From Ramlibacter aurantiacus (GTDB lineage: Bacteria > Pseudomonadota > Gammaproteobacteria > Burkholderiales > Burkholderiaceae_C), in the NCBI RefSeq assembly GCF_016722895.1, contig NZ_JAEQNA010000001.1:558001-622000 (forward strand): 64,000 nucleotides of DNA, read 5' to 3'. Made by a program: the position numbers and the translations under genes. The notes beneath the pieces were generated by a model. The model did not search any database, was not told the DNA's origin, and saw nothing but the letters and a program-made list of their open reading frames with translations. Below, in pieces: positions 32,301-38,866 of this stretch (its first letter is position 1; every line of letters begins with the position of its first letter).

Positions 32301-32942
32301 GTCCAGCCCCTGCGGGCCGACTTCGATGGTGCCCTGGCGCACGTCGAGCGCGCGCAGGCTGCCGTCGGGTGCGAAGAGCGGTGTGCCGGTGCCCAGCGTG
32401 GCGCGCGAGGTGTGGATGAAGCCGCAACCATCGCAGCTGATGCCGTTGGGGTTGGCGATGACGACGTTGGCCCGGTGGCCGCCGACTTCGATGACGCCGC
32501 GCAGGTGGCTGGCGTGGGTGCTGGTGACTTCGTTGAGGATGACCTGCGCCGGCGTGCCACCCAGCAGCGGGTTGGCCCCGACCCGGCCGCCCAGCTGGGT
32601 GGGCGTGGCGACCACGCTGTTGTTGAGGATCAGGCCGGGGGGCGCGACGTTGAAGTGTTCGTAGCTGTTGCGGCTGACGCCGCCGCGCGTGGGCGGCGCG
32701 ATCAGGACCATGGGCACGCCATTGGGGGCCGAGGTGACCAGCGGCCGCTGGCTGGCCGGCGCGGAAGTGGAGGCGGCCAGCTGCGCATAGCCCGGCGCGG
32801 CCGACAGCAGGGTCTGGGCGATGAAGAAGGCGGTGAAGAACCGGGCCAGGCGACGCAGGCGGGGCGCGTGCGGATGGACCTGCGAACTCGAGGTTGACGG
32901 GCATGCAAGAGCGAGCGCGCGGACAGCGTCGTGACGGATCAA
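23349..32942 (-). CDS. Filamentous haemagglutinin/CdiA-like two-partner-secretion exoprotein with a C-terminal toxin
   Basis: A giant exoprotein of about 3197 residues. A signal-like segment (RLARFFTAFFIAQTLLSAAP, cut after GYAQ) precedes the secretion (TPS) domain, roughly residues 65-320. That domain has the motifs SYEHFNVAPPGLILNN, VILNEVTSTHASHLRGVIEV and VIANPNGISCDGCGF. A long beta-helix of DNxGG/TNTEG repeats follows, then a haemagglutinin-repeat region with GS-rich segments, the pretoxin segment LNNRQLHPREIDWIKQNARR, a hydrophobic stretch and the toxin domain. The TTG at 32942 is preferred because GGGAGG lies 6 bp before it; TTG 32960 is the alternative, and no in-frame ATG precedes the TPS domain. 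No TpsB transporter is in the window. Confidence 0.9.
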   Translation of the reverse strand: MIRHDAVRALALACPSTSSSQVHPHAPRLRRLARFFTAFFIAQTLLSAAPGYAQLAASTSAPASQRPLVTSAPNGVPMVLIAPPTRGGVSRNSYEHFNVAPPGLILNNSVVATPTQLGGRVGANPLLGGTPAQVILNEVTSTHASHLRGVIEVGGHRANVVIANPNGISCDGCGFIHTSRATLGTGTPLFAPDGSLRALDVRQGTIEVGPQGLDGTALQQLDLLARGLLLRGEVFTPQLQALIGANEVLYDSLQHQGRPGIGAAPQFAVDIKDAGGMHAGQIRLVATDKGLGVNSTGRLSTLQGDLVLSADGQLTLRHTQVAGNLHLSSPGRVQLTGDTQAGAVAHLTAGGGLANSGELIAPSLQLRTPSLDNSGVVAQLSAKPLLLTLPDGLRNSGLIHAGGDLQLQASRIDTAPSQGGEMRATGALHIEGAQLQLSGQTLQANEGVSILAESLQMTDSQALSAAAVVLRSEGAANVERSRLAGAQVDITAQGAVGFTASSAQSDGLLRLEGEGVSTAGSHLSAQRLQLDARGGQLDNRGGQLLARSEDAAALDLHGQALDNTGGELWTDGGLQLRTPGGVNNSGGTIGAARADLSPMAFLNNTDGQVFSRTNLSLQVGELHNPGGAVMSDGSLHVQAADKIDNARGLLQAQGDLTLQTSGQLLSKDGEFFAGGQLSVQAREADLRGATASAGGELQVQASGLNTEGAKVAAQRVRIELGDGQWSNVEGQVVATEQLVADARHIDNRQGVLAAHTVDLRGTITNTEGVIFGTQAVDLKGPDVDNTAGVIEAGAGGVRIDAKTLRNAQSADKAGIYSAGDIDLEAGELHNQAGTVSAKGALTATAKTIDNHEGLLAAHTVDLRGQITNTEGVISGRHSVDLTGPGVDNTAGVIEAGAGGVRIDTQGQTLRNNQSGKDRGIVSAGEIDLKAGVLDNQTGYIGAAGPLKAAATTLDNRQGTLLGLAANELTATTRIDNRGGAILGDAGVHLRTPFLDNSGPDSVVFAGRDLHIIDAQAVHNTGTGGNPGGDTPQDLNSGLLAGRHLHLSANSLDNQAGALLAGGQATLQIDAIDNAGGQLAAAQLSVRGRSLHNDAGRLDATDTLSAKLATISGSGVIASQGDIDIDLQGDHTQRGDIAAGGDFTFTTTGQLTNQAHLSAGNALTIDAQAFTNEAQGVVSAKKTTVKVTGDIVNDGLINAAAGATTLTARQLRNRGRIYGHDVDITADVDNEPRAVIASRVGDVHITGRLRNTGQALVYSGRDLTLRGPVDNIGAGLEAQRNIVFTAPLNNRNAGLVTEQRTRTESIDKVYIQPSSRNERYALGELPLVPFEAGRYVLPGSKYPAELGLMHLRPAFHCDMGGGDDSTSYQCTMNYDLQDPIWSRLEVTLPQAPQPLGSQCEASNSPACTEALQALASYHEQLQQQAYKLDEAIAAFNADLDSRYVSDWHQTHLTERQVTETVVTATQPGRVRATGTVTLAGGVNEDSSIVAGAPVLGEAPNNLAAQGTRDTLELGSSSFSSQKHHGGWKESFERVTQTPQPWSVPKHDTFALDTLNQPLDASAAPSAPALSRAAPAVVPRNALAAQPLQALAADRQGADTPPTDRPLRGSLLAAALRQSQQEAVQQTRASLAATAWAAPQPLSPGQASRAAPRAPPAPPKAQGYTTASASFAVAAPANRLYRIERGPSQPLVQTDTDFLGGQTYLSSTDRLTIDPGLQLQRYGDGFAEQRLVDDQILALTGRRFLAGYQDTEAEYLALLDAGHLFAQQYQLTPGVALSAEQMALLTTDIVWLEPREVRLPDGSVATALVPIVYLRRPIDGDFTPTGALIAGSRIDLRTTGDLTNSGTLVAHDGTAHLQARNLTNSGTVAGRNVQLDADETLDIAGGAVHGQGANSRVSLNARDIIARTTTQTTETQVAGPHGTSTGRSTNVDRIATITGAHLGFNAENNLHLQGASVQATQDLHAHAGGALTVDTVATGYALDVPLAHGGYYRQQASQHQGTQLAGQNITLSTDGKLQITGSNLRAQDKLLLDADTLDVRAAIETLDTDRQGASEGGRERLSTREQALTGGQLSAGGSLTTYSKGNTTFAGAQLTAERGALTATAGGDLHATTLQTENSQLHERQSQSRATFSSQRHASSSQGQSTTNHGSSLEGATVHLQAGQVGADGKLASGHLHITGSQVVGEGDVTLLGGQITLDAATDRHSSQSSELHRRSGWGAAGSISVGTQQQESAHTESHASASGSTVGSLKGDLRMHAQAGDLTVTGSHVQTPQGAVDAMGRRILVQEARESTATTEEQRHRQSGLSVGVSGGLIDAARTLDQVARAAGDTQSGRMQALAAASAALTVGNAAAQVAKNPAAAANVTVSLSIGTSSSESKSDRQEQRAAGSSFEAGNGVRMQATGAGKDSSITVQGSTVDGGKGRVRFDAEGDVNLVAASNSVQEHTSHRSSSASVGVGYTAGPQGAGFGVTVAASAASGHSESSDKSWTNTQILSDDGVEVHTGGDLTMKGAVIKAPEFKGRVAGDLHLESLQDTAQYTSRSRTDGGSATFGAGGGGSGSASRSKVDSNFASVKEQTAIRTGDGGFDLEVGGKTRMVGAAITSSDKAVQEGRNRFEGEAPELVDIQNSASYRGTSIGGSVSGSAGQEGAKEGTPAASAGLRGGSAGFGSASGSANSVTRAGISGIAGDKDARTGDAETGIAPVFDAQRVQKDIDAQRIITQVAGQQGAKAIGTYATAQEDKLRAQAAAETDPQRKQELEQQASEWAEGGSRRVALHATLGAAVGGPAGAAGAAATAYAAPLLEELQQGIQNSLRDAGAPEGAARVAAQAVTGGVAVGIGGLAGGGSVAGAAGGVAVDLNNRQLHPREIDWIKQNARRFAQQHGISEEAAEQRLAQQAFKQVQVGVEGEWDVPAQAFLRQSGPQLLPYDAMNPALDQGRMFHATPSERADPLMYQRESQATPELQAFHERNGIKQPTSQQVAATANLDGTQREQVRRQTWQAAAVAGTLILAPALSGIAAEVVAFAKNPYLYCLGNPTGCLVAAESTVTTAAGVPASGVSLPNPASAARTAGATEGAGSVRSVNTIGGTMNCVNCSIATDATLAGRPTSALGGGPFRIDVLERTFGSSFGQAGPISDVAAAVAAAGPGARGIVFGSRGNGEVGHVFNVVNQNGIVRFLDGQTGRAASLDGYHSFQLLRTN
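23352..23684 (-). other. Papain-fold (Tox-PL type) toxin domain of the exoprotein
   Basis: The last 111 residues form a separate domain. NCVNCSIATDATLAGRPTSA supplies the candidate catalytic Cys, GHVFNVVNQNGIVRF the His, and LDGQTG the acidic residue, the triad layout of papain-like deamidase/protease toxins. It is preceded by a pretoxin stretch (AKNPYLYCLGNPTGC). Base composition drops here relative to the adhesin body, which fits exchange of C-terminal modules. The target protein is unknown. Confidence 0.7.
30100..30715 (-). repeat. 309-bp internal duplication in the adhesin gene
   Basis: Two adjacent copies encode NRQGVLAAHTVDLRG and NHEGLLAAHTVDLRG, each continuing to NTAGVIEAGAGGVRID and SAGDIDLEAG or SAGEIDLKAG. 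CGCACGCC anchors at 30241 and 30550 give a 309-bp (103-codon) period. This is a beta-helix rung block copied in frame. Confidence 0.7.
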
Positions 32943-33142
32943 AGGTGGCCTCCCTGGCAAGCCGTGCCGCCTGCGGCCGGAGGAGCCGTCTAGGCGGGTT
33001 GGCTTATTTGTAGGCCGAAGATACTAAGCGGAGGGTCGTGGGCTGTCCAGCCAGAACTTCGACCGTTCAATGGATGAGCAAGACCGGTGGCCATATCCAG
33101 ATGCCGCGAACTTCAGCCCGCGAGCCCGCGCCGGTTCTCGCG

Positions 33143-33162
33143 CATATGCATATCCGAATAAG
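33143..33162 (+). promoter_or_regulatory. AT-rich element before cysI, possible CysB-type site
   Basis: The 257-bp gap between the exoprotein and cysI is mostly GC-rich, but 33143-33162 reads CATATGCATATCCGAATAAG with a self-complementary ATATGCATAT core, and GAAAAAATCG follows. Its place 55 bp before the cysI ATG and its AT-rich ATAT/AATAAG content suit a LysR-type CysB activator site. The assignment is by context only. Confidence 0.35.
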
Positions 33163-33217
33163 ACGAGCACGAAAAAATCGTTTGGATCCATATGACGCCT
33201 GACTAGAGTCGCGCGCC

Positions 33218-35023
33218 ATGTACCAGTACACAGAGTTCGATCGGCAATTCGTGCGCGCCCGCGCCGCCCAGTACCGTGACCAGCTCGAGCGCAACTTGCG
33301 CGGCGAGCTTGGCGAAGACGAGTTCCGACCGCTGCGGCTGCAGAACGGCTGGTACATCCAGCGCTACGCGCCCATGCTGCGCATCGCCGTGCCCTACGGC
33401 GAGATCTCCAGCGCCCAGCTTCGCGTGCTGGCCCGCATCGCGCGTGAATACGACCAACCGACCGCGGACATCTTTGCCGACGCCCGCGCCAAGCAGGACG
33501 CGCTGGGCCCGGTGCCGCTGCCCGGCGGCGGCTTTGCCCACTCGCGCCTCACGGCGGGCTACGGCCACTTCACGACGCGGCAAAACGTGCAGTTCAACTG
33601 GATTCCGCTCGCCAAGAGCGCGGACGTGATGGAGCTGCTGGCCAGCGTGGACATGCACGGCATCCAGACCAGCGGCAACTGCATTCGCAACATCACCACC
33701 GACGCCACCGCCGGTGTCGCGCCCGACGAGATCGCCGATCCGCGCCCCTTCTGCGAGATCCTGCGCCAGTGGAGCACGCTGCATCCCGAGTTCGCCTTCC
33801 TGCCGCGCAAGTTCAAGATCGCGGTCTCCGGCGCCGCCGAGGACCGCGCGGCCACCTTCTGGCACGACGTCGGCCTGCACCTGGTGAAGAACCCGGGCGG
33901 TGAGCTGGGCTTCCGCGTGCTGGTGGGTGGCGGCATGGGCCGCACCCCGGTCACGGCCACGGTGATCCGCGAGTTCCTACCTTGGGACCAGGTGCTCAAC
34001 TACCTCGAGGCCGTGGTGCGCGTCTACAACCGCTGGGGCCGCCGCGACAACATGTACAAGGCGCGGATCAAGATCCTGGTGAAGGCCGAGGGCCAGCGCT
34101 ACATCGACGAGGTGGAGGCCGAGTACGCATCAATCGTCGAGGCCGACGGCGCGCCCCACACCATCACGCAAGCCGAGCTGGACCGCGTCAGCGCGTGCTT
34201 CGTGCCCCCTCGCCTGTCGGCGGCTCCCGCGAAGCTGCACCCCGAGTCCGACCAGATCGACCTCGACCCGGCCTACCAGCGCTGGCTGCAGACCAACGTG
34301 GGCGCCCACCAGGACCCGCAGCTGCGCGCGGTGACGCTGTCGTTCAAGCGGCTGGGACAGGCGCCCGGCGACGCCACCGGCGAGCAGCTCGACATCGCCG
34401 CCGACCTGGCCGAGCGATTCTCGGCTGGCGAAGCCCGCGTGACGCACGACCAGAACCTGCTGCTGCCGTGGGTGCGTGCCGAGGAGCTGCCTGCCCTGTG
34501 GCAGGCCGCCCGCAAGGCCGGCCTGGCCAAGGCCAACATCGGCCTGCTCACGGACATGATCGCCTGCCCCGGCGGCGACTTCTGCGCGCTGGCCAACGCG
34601 CGCTCGCTGCCCATTGCCGAAGCCATCACCCAGCGCTACCAAGACCTCGACGAGCTGCACGACATCGGCGAGATCGACCTGCACATCAGCGGCTGCATCA
34701 ACTCCTGCGGCCATCACCACAGCGGCCACATCGGCATCCTCGGCGTCGACAAGGACGGCAAGGAGTGGTACCAGGTCACGCTCGGCGGCTCGGACGGTTC
34801 GCTGCTCTCGGGCGACCCGGCCGCCGGCAAGGTGGTCGGCCCCTCGTTCTCGGCCGCCGAAGTGCCCGAGGTGATCGAGGCCGTGCTCGACACCTACCGC
34901 CGTGAGCGCCGCAGCCATGGCGACAAGGCCGAGTCCTTCATCGAAACCCTGCGCCGCGTCGGCCCGGACCCTTTCAAGGCCGCCGCCAACGGCGCCCGCC
35001 TGGCCGCCAAGGAGGTGGCGTGA
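33218..35023 (+). CDS. cysI: Assimilatory sulfite reductase, siroheme/4Fe-4S haemoprotein
   Basis: A 601-residue nitrite/sulfite reductase that reduces sulfite to sulfide in cysteine biosynthesis. Both ferredoxin-like halves are present: GYGHFTTRQNVQFNWI and QTSGNCIRNITTDATAGVAP in the first. The cluster and siroheme ligands lie in the second, TDMIACPGGDFCALA (Cys-x5-Cys) and HISGCINSCGHHHSGHIG (Cys-x3-Cys). Length fits the short CysI type used with ferredoxin or a separate donor. The stop overlaps the DUF934 start by one base. It is first in the sulfate-assimilation operon; electrons could come from the ferredoxin and reductase encoded at 38.5-40 kb. Confidence 0.95.
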   Translation: MYQYTEFDRQFVRARAAQYRDQLERNLRGELGEDEFRPLRLQNGWYIQRYAPMLRIAVPYGEISSAQLRVLARIAREYDQPTADIFADARAKQDALGPVPLPGGGFAHSRLTAGYGHFTTRQNVQFNWIPLAKSADVMELLASVDMHGIQTSGNCIRNITTDATAGVAPDEIADPRPFCEILRQWSTLHPEFAFLPRKFKIAVSGAAEDRAATFWHDVGLHLVKNPGGELGFRVLVGGGMGRTPVTATVIREFLPWDQVLNYLEAVVRVYNRWGRRDNMYKARIKILVKAEGQRYIDEVEAEYASIVEADGAPHTITQAELDRVSACFVPPRLSAAPAKLHPESDQIDLDPAYQRWLQTNVGAHQDPQLRAVTLSFKRLGQAPGDATGEQLDIAADLAERFSAGEARVTHDQNLLLPWVRAEELPALWQAARKAGLAKANIGLLTDMIACPGGDFCALANARSLPIAEAITQRYQDLDELHDIGEIDLHISGCINSCGHHHSGHIGILGVDKDGKEWYQVTLGGSDGSLLSGDPAAGKVVGPSFSAAEVPEVIEAVLDTYRRERRSHGDKAESFIETLRRVGPDPFKAAANGARLAAKEVA

Positions 35024-35412
35024 TGCAGCTGACCCTGAACCTGATCGAGGCCGACGGCCACCAGCCTGGCGAGGAGCCGCGCGTGCTGACCGTGCCCAAC
35101 GATGCCGATCCGCTCGCGCTGTCGCTCGAAGGCGTCGAGCGCATCGACCTGCACTTCCCCAAGTTCAGCGACGGCCGCGCCTTCAGCCAGGCCTTCCTGC
35201 TGCGCCGTCGCCGCGGTTTCACGGGCGAGATCCGCGCCACCGGCGATGTGCTGATCGACCAGCTGGTGCAGTTGCAGCGCACGGGCTTTTCCAGCGCCGT
35301 GCTGCGCGCCGACCAGGACGTGGCGCACGCCCTTCGCCAGTTCGAGCGTTACCCCGCCTATTACCAAGGCGACGCCGTGAAGCCGCAGCCCCCGTTCCGC
35401 GAGGCCGCCTGA
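35023..35412 (+). CDS. DUF934 protein, sulfite reductase accessory
   Basis: A 129-residue DUF934 protein. Members sit almost always beside cysI in proteobacteria and are thought to assist sulfite reduction, though the mechanism is unproven. Seen here are VERIDLHFPKFSDGRAFSQA, LLRRRRGFTGEIRATGDVL, and FSSAVLRADQDVAHALRQFE, ending YYQGDAVKPQPPF, the conserved core. A GTG three bases earlier is possible; ATG 35023 overlaps the cysI stop and the gene's own stop overlaps cysH, so the three are translationally coupled. Confidence 0.9.
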   Translation: MQLTLNLIEADGHQPGEEPRVLTVPNDADPLALSLEGVERIDLHFPKFSDGRAFSQAFLLRRRRGFTGEIRATGDVLIDQLVQLQRTGFSSAVLRADQDVAHALRQFERYPAYYQGDAVKPQPPFREAA

Positions 35413-36149
35413 TGGGAGCGATCGACCTGCACGCCCGACCCTCCGCGGGATTCGATGCCAAGTTGGCCGAGACCCAGGCACTGCTGCGCCGCGCCGCGAC
35501 CGGGCATTCGCCGCTCAAGCAGGCGTCCAGCCTGGGCGCCGAAGACGTGGTGATCACCCACCTGATCAACGCCCTGGAGCTGGACATCCCCGTGTTCGTG
35601 CTCGACACCGGAATGCTGCATCCGGAAACGCTTCAATTGCTGGAACGCACCCGCACCACCTCTCGCGCGCCGGTGGAGGTGTACCAGCCGCAGGCCGAGG
35701 CCACGGTGCAGTTCGTCGCACGCGAAGGCAAGGACGCCATGTACCGCAGCATCGAGCTGCGCAAGGCCTGCTGCCACATCCGCAAGCTCGAACCGCTGTC
35801 CCGCGCCCTGCAGGGACAGTCCGCCTGGATCACCGGGCTGCGCCGCGAGCAATCGAGCGCCCGGGCCGAGGTGCCCCTGGTCGACACCAGCGAAGCGCGC
35901 CTGAAGTTCAACCCCCTGGCCGACTGGACCTGGGGCGACGTGTGGCACTACATCGCCACCCGTGGCGTGGACTACAACGCGCTGCACGACCAGTTCTACC
36001 CCAGCATCGGCTGCGCGCCCTGCACCCGGGCCATCAGCCTGGGCGAGGACTTCCGCGCCGGCCGCTGGTGGTGGGAAGACGAAGCCGCCAAGGAATGCGG
36101 CCTGCACGTCAAGAACAACGAGCCTGCCCCAGAACGGAACCCCGCATGA
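35412..36149 (+). CDS. cysH: Adenylyl-sulfate (APS) reductase
   Basis: A 245-residue PAPS/APS reductase that reduces activated sulfate to sulfite with thioredoxin. SLGAEDVVITHLI forms the nucleotide-binding loop and FVLDTGMLHPETLQLLERT follows. The two Cys pairs KACCHIRK and GCAPCTRAI bind a 4Fe-4S cluster, which marks the APS-using type (EC 1.8.4.10) rather than the E. coli PAPS type. The catalytic Cys is in AKECGLHVKN near the end. No CysC kinase lies in the operon, which agrees with direct use of APS. It overlaps cysD by four bases. Confidence 0.93.
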   Translation: MGAIDLHARPSAGFDAKLAETQALLRRAATGHSPLKQASSLGAEDVVITHLINALELDIPVFVLDTGMLHPETLQLLERTRTTSRAPVEVYQPQAEATVQFVAREGKDAMYRSIELRKACCHIRKLEPLSRALQGQSAWITGLRREQSSARAEVPLVDTSEARLKFNPLADWTWGDVWHYIATRGVDYNALHDQFYPSIGCAPCTRAISLGEDFRAGRWWWEDEAAKECGLHVKNNEPAPERNPA

Positions 36150-37078
36150 ACGCACGCACCGCCCCCCAGCTGCTGGCCCCGGTCAGCACGCAGCACCTGG
36201 ACGCCCTGGAAGAAGAGGCGATCTTCGTGCTGCGCGAAGTCGCCGCCGCCTTCGAGCGCCCGACCCTGCTGTTTTCCGGCGGCAAGGACTCGCTCGTGCT
36301 GCTGCGATGCGCCGAAAAGGCCTTCGGCCGCGGCCGCATTCCGTATCCGCTGCTGATGATCGACACCGGGCACAACTTCCGCGAGGTGACCGAGTTCCGC
36401 GACCTGCGCGCGCGCGAACTGGGGGCCGAGCTGATCGTGCGCAGCGTCGAGGATTCGATGAAGCGCGGCACCGTGCGCCTGGCCCATCCGGGTGAGTCGC
36501 GCAACGTGCACCAGTCGGTCACGCTGCTGGAGGCCATCGAGGAATTCCGCTTCGATGCGCTGATCGGTGGCGCCCGGCGCGACGAGGAAAAGGCCCGCGC
36601 CAAGGAACGCATCTTTTCGCACCGCGACAGCTTCGGCCAGTGGCAGCCCAAAGCCCAGCGGCCCGAGCTGTGGACGCTGTTCAACACGCGCCTGCAGCCA
36701 GGCGAACACTTCCGCGTGTTCCCCATCTCCAACTGGACCGAGCTGGACGTGTGGCAGTACATCGAGCGCGAGGCCATCGCCCTGCCCTCGATCTACTACG
36801 CGCACCAGCGCCAGGTGGTCGAGCGCAAGGGCCTGCTGGTGCCGGTGACCGAACTCACACCGCCGCGTGAAGGCGAAACCGTGCAGACCCGCACCGTCCG
36901 CTTTCGCACCGTGGGCGACATCACCTGCACCTGCCCGGTGGACAGCCCCGCGGCCAACGCGGCCGAGGTGGTGCTGGAAACCCTCACCGTCGACGTGAGC
37001 GAGCGCGGCGCCACGCGCATGGACGACAAGACGTCCGAAGCCTCCATGGAAAAACGCAAGAAGGACGGTTACTTCTGA
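36146..37078 (+). CDS. cysD: Sulfate adenylyltransferase subunit 2
   Basis: A 310-residue ATP-sulfurylase catalytic subunit that forms APS from ATP and sulfate together with the CysN GTPase. The PP-loop FSGGKDSLVLLRCAEKAF lies near residue 45, then LMIDTGHNFREVTEFRD, ALIGGARRDEEKARAKERIF, WNLF-equivalent WTLFNTRLQPGEHFRVFP and the C-terminal SEASMEKRKKDGYF, all typical. It starts inside the cysH stop (ATGA) and its stop overlaps the cysN start by one base, so the whole set is coupled. Confidence 0.95.
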   Translation: MNARTAPQLLAPVSTQHLDALEEEAIFVLREVAAAFERPTLLFSGGKDSLVLLRCAEKAFGRGRIPYPLLMIDTGHNFREVTEFRDLRARELGAELIVRSVEDSMKRGTVRLAHPGESRNVHQSVTLLEAIEEFRFDALIGGARRDEEKARAKERIFSHRDSFGQWQPKAQRPELWTLFNTRLQPGEHFRVFPISNWTELDVWQYIEREAIALPSIYYAHQRQVVERKGLLVPVTELTPPREGETVQTRTVRFRTVGDITCTCPVDSPAANAAEVVLETLTVDVSERGATRMDDKTSEASMEKRKKDGYF

Positions 37079-38394
37079 TGACGACGACCACGATGCAAGC
37101 CGTCGCCCCGTTGCGCGCGCCCTTGGCCAGCGCCCACGGCGACCACGCCACCGCCCTTCGCTTCATCACCTGCGGCAGCGTGGACGATGGCAAGAGCACG
37201 CTGATCGGCCGCCTGCTGGTGGACAGCCGCGCCGTGCTGCAAGACCAGCTGGCCAGCGTCTCGCGCGCCGGCGAAACCGACCTGGCGCTCTTCACCGACG
37301 GCCTCTCGGCCGAGCGCGAACAGGGCATCACCATCGACGTGGCCTACCGCTACTTCGCCACGCCCGCGCGCAAGTTCATCATCGGCGACGCGCCCGGCCA
37401 CGAGCAGTACACCCGCAACATGGTGACGGCCGCCTCCAGTGCCGACGCCGCCGTGGTGCTGGTCGACGCGACCAAACTCGACTGGCGCAGCCCCCAGCTC
37501 GAGCTGCTGCCTCAGACCCGGCGCCACACCCTGCTGGTCAACCTGCTGCGTGTGCCGTCCATCGTATTCGCCATCAACAAGCTCGACGCTGTCGACGACG
37601 CGGCCCTGGCCTTCGAGCACATTCGCGGCGCGCTGGAACGGTTCACCCAAGCCGCCGGCGTTTCGATTCGGGCCGCCATCCCGATCTCCGCGCTGAAGGG
37701 GCTCAACGTCGTCTCGCCCCAGCCGGGCTGGTGCGGCTACGCAGGTCCTTCCCTGCTGCAGCTGCTCGAGACGCTGGACATCACCCCGGCCGCCACCGAA
37801 GCCGCGTTCGCGCTGCCGGTGCAGTGGGTCGAGAAATTCCACGACTCGGCCGACACCGCCCGCGGCCGCCGCGTGTTCTGGGGCCGCGTCGCGGCTGGCC
37901 TGGCTCGCCCGGGGCAGACCGTCACCGTGGGGCCCAGCGGCCAGACCGCGGTCATCGCGCAGGTGCTGAACCACGTGCGCCACCCGCAGGACGTGCAGGC
38001 GGGCCATAGCGCCGGCCTGGTGCTGGACCGTGAAGTGGATGTCTCCCGCGGCGACTGGCTGCTGGCCCCCGATGCGGCCGAGCCCAGCCGCGAGATCTCG
38101 GCCACCGTGGCCTGGCTGGATGACGAGCCGCTGGTGCCGGGCCGCGTGTACTGGGCCCTGCACGGCCACCGCTGGGTCAAAGCCCGCATCAAGCGCGTGG
38201 TGCACCGCGTGGACATCCACACGCTTGCCGAGGCCGACGCCACCCAGCTCGAGCCCAACGCCATCGGCCATGTCGAGCTGGCCCTGCAGGAGCCGTTGGC
38301 CACGCAGCCGTACGCGCAATCGCGCCTGCTGGGTTCGCTGGTGCTGGTGGACACCGCCAGCCATAAAACCGCGGGCGCGGTGCTCGTCCGCTGA
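37078..38394 (+). CDS. cysN: Sulfate adenylyltransferase subunit 1 (GTPase)
   Basis: A 438-residue EF-Tu-like GTPase that drives APS formation by CysD. The G motifs are complete: CGSVDDGKSTLIGRLL (P-loop), REQGITIDVAYRYF (switch I), DAPGHEQYTRNMVTAA (G3) and INKLDAVDD (NKxD). Two beta-barrel domains follow, ending ASHKTAGAVLVR. There is no C-terminal CysC kinase fusion, in keeping with the APS-reductase type of cysH. It is the last gene of the operon, with 111 bp before the ferredoxin gene. Confidence 0.95.
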   Translation: MTTTTMQAVAPLRAPLASAHGDHATALRFITCGSVDDGKSTLIGRLLVDSRAVLQDQLASVSRAGETDLALFTDGLSAEREQGITIDVAYRYFATPARKFIIGDAPGHEQYTRNMVTAASSADAAVVLVDATKLDWRSPQLELLPQTRRHTLLVNLLRVPSIVFAINKLDAVDDAALAFEHIRGALERFTQAAGVSIRAAIPISALKGLNVVSPQPGWCGYAGPSLLQLLETLDITPAATEAAFALPVQWVEKFHDSADTARGRRVFWGRVAAGLARPGQTVTVGPSGQTAVIAQVLNHVRHPQDVQAGHSAGLVLDREVDVSRGDWLLAPDAAEPSREISATVAWLDDEPLVPGRVYWALHGHRWVKARIKRVVHRVDIHTLAEADATQLEPNAIGHVELALQEPLATQPYAQSRLLGSLVLVDTASHKTAGAVLVR

Positions 38395-38505
38395 CCCTCC
38401 GTTCGCCCGCGCCTGCCGGATGGCTGCCTCGGCAGCGCGCCCGGCGCGTGCCCTGGCCAGGGTGCGCTCGCTAAAATCACCGGTTTCCCCGGCAACAGAC
38501 CTGCT

Positions 38506-38835
38506 ATGACCCACGTCGTCTCCGAATCCTGTATCCGCTGCAAGTACACCGACTGCGTCGATGTCTGTCCCGTGGACTGCTTCCGCGAAGGTCCCAACAT
38601 GCTGGTGATCGACCCGGACGAATGCATCGACTGCGCGGTCTGCATCCCCGAGTGCCCGGTCAACGCGATCTACGCCGAGGAAGACCTGCCGGGCGACCAG
38701 GTCGCCTTCATCAAGCTCAACGCCGACCTCTCGCGCGACCCTAACTGGAAAAGCATCACCAAGCGCAAGCCGGCACTGCCGGATGCCGACGAGTGGAAAG
38801 ACAAGACGGGGAAAATCTCCGAGCTGGTTCGCTGA
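38506..38835 (+). CDS. fdxA: 7Fe ferredoxin (3Fe-4S/4Fe-4S)
   Basis: A 109-residue soluble electron carrier. The first cluster motif [20 protein letters not shown] has the extra spacing of the 3Fe-4S/4Fe-4S type. The second, [18 protein letters not shown], binds a 4Fe-4S cluster, and a long charged C-terminal tail follows, as in FdxA of Azotobacter type. A -10-like TAAAAT lies at 38472-38477 upstream, so it may have its own promoter. It is followed 31 bp later by a ferredoxin-NADP reductase, an obvious redox partner. Confidence 0.93.
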   Translation: MTHVVSESCIRCKYTDCVDVCPVDCFREGPNMLVIDPDECIDCAVCIPECPVNAIYAEEDLPGDQVAFIKLNADLSRDPNWKSITKRKPALPDADEWKDKTGKISELVR

Positions 38836-38866
38836 AGCCCCGCGATCGTTTCGCCCGAGGGGCCCT

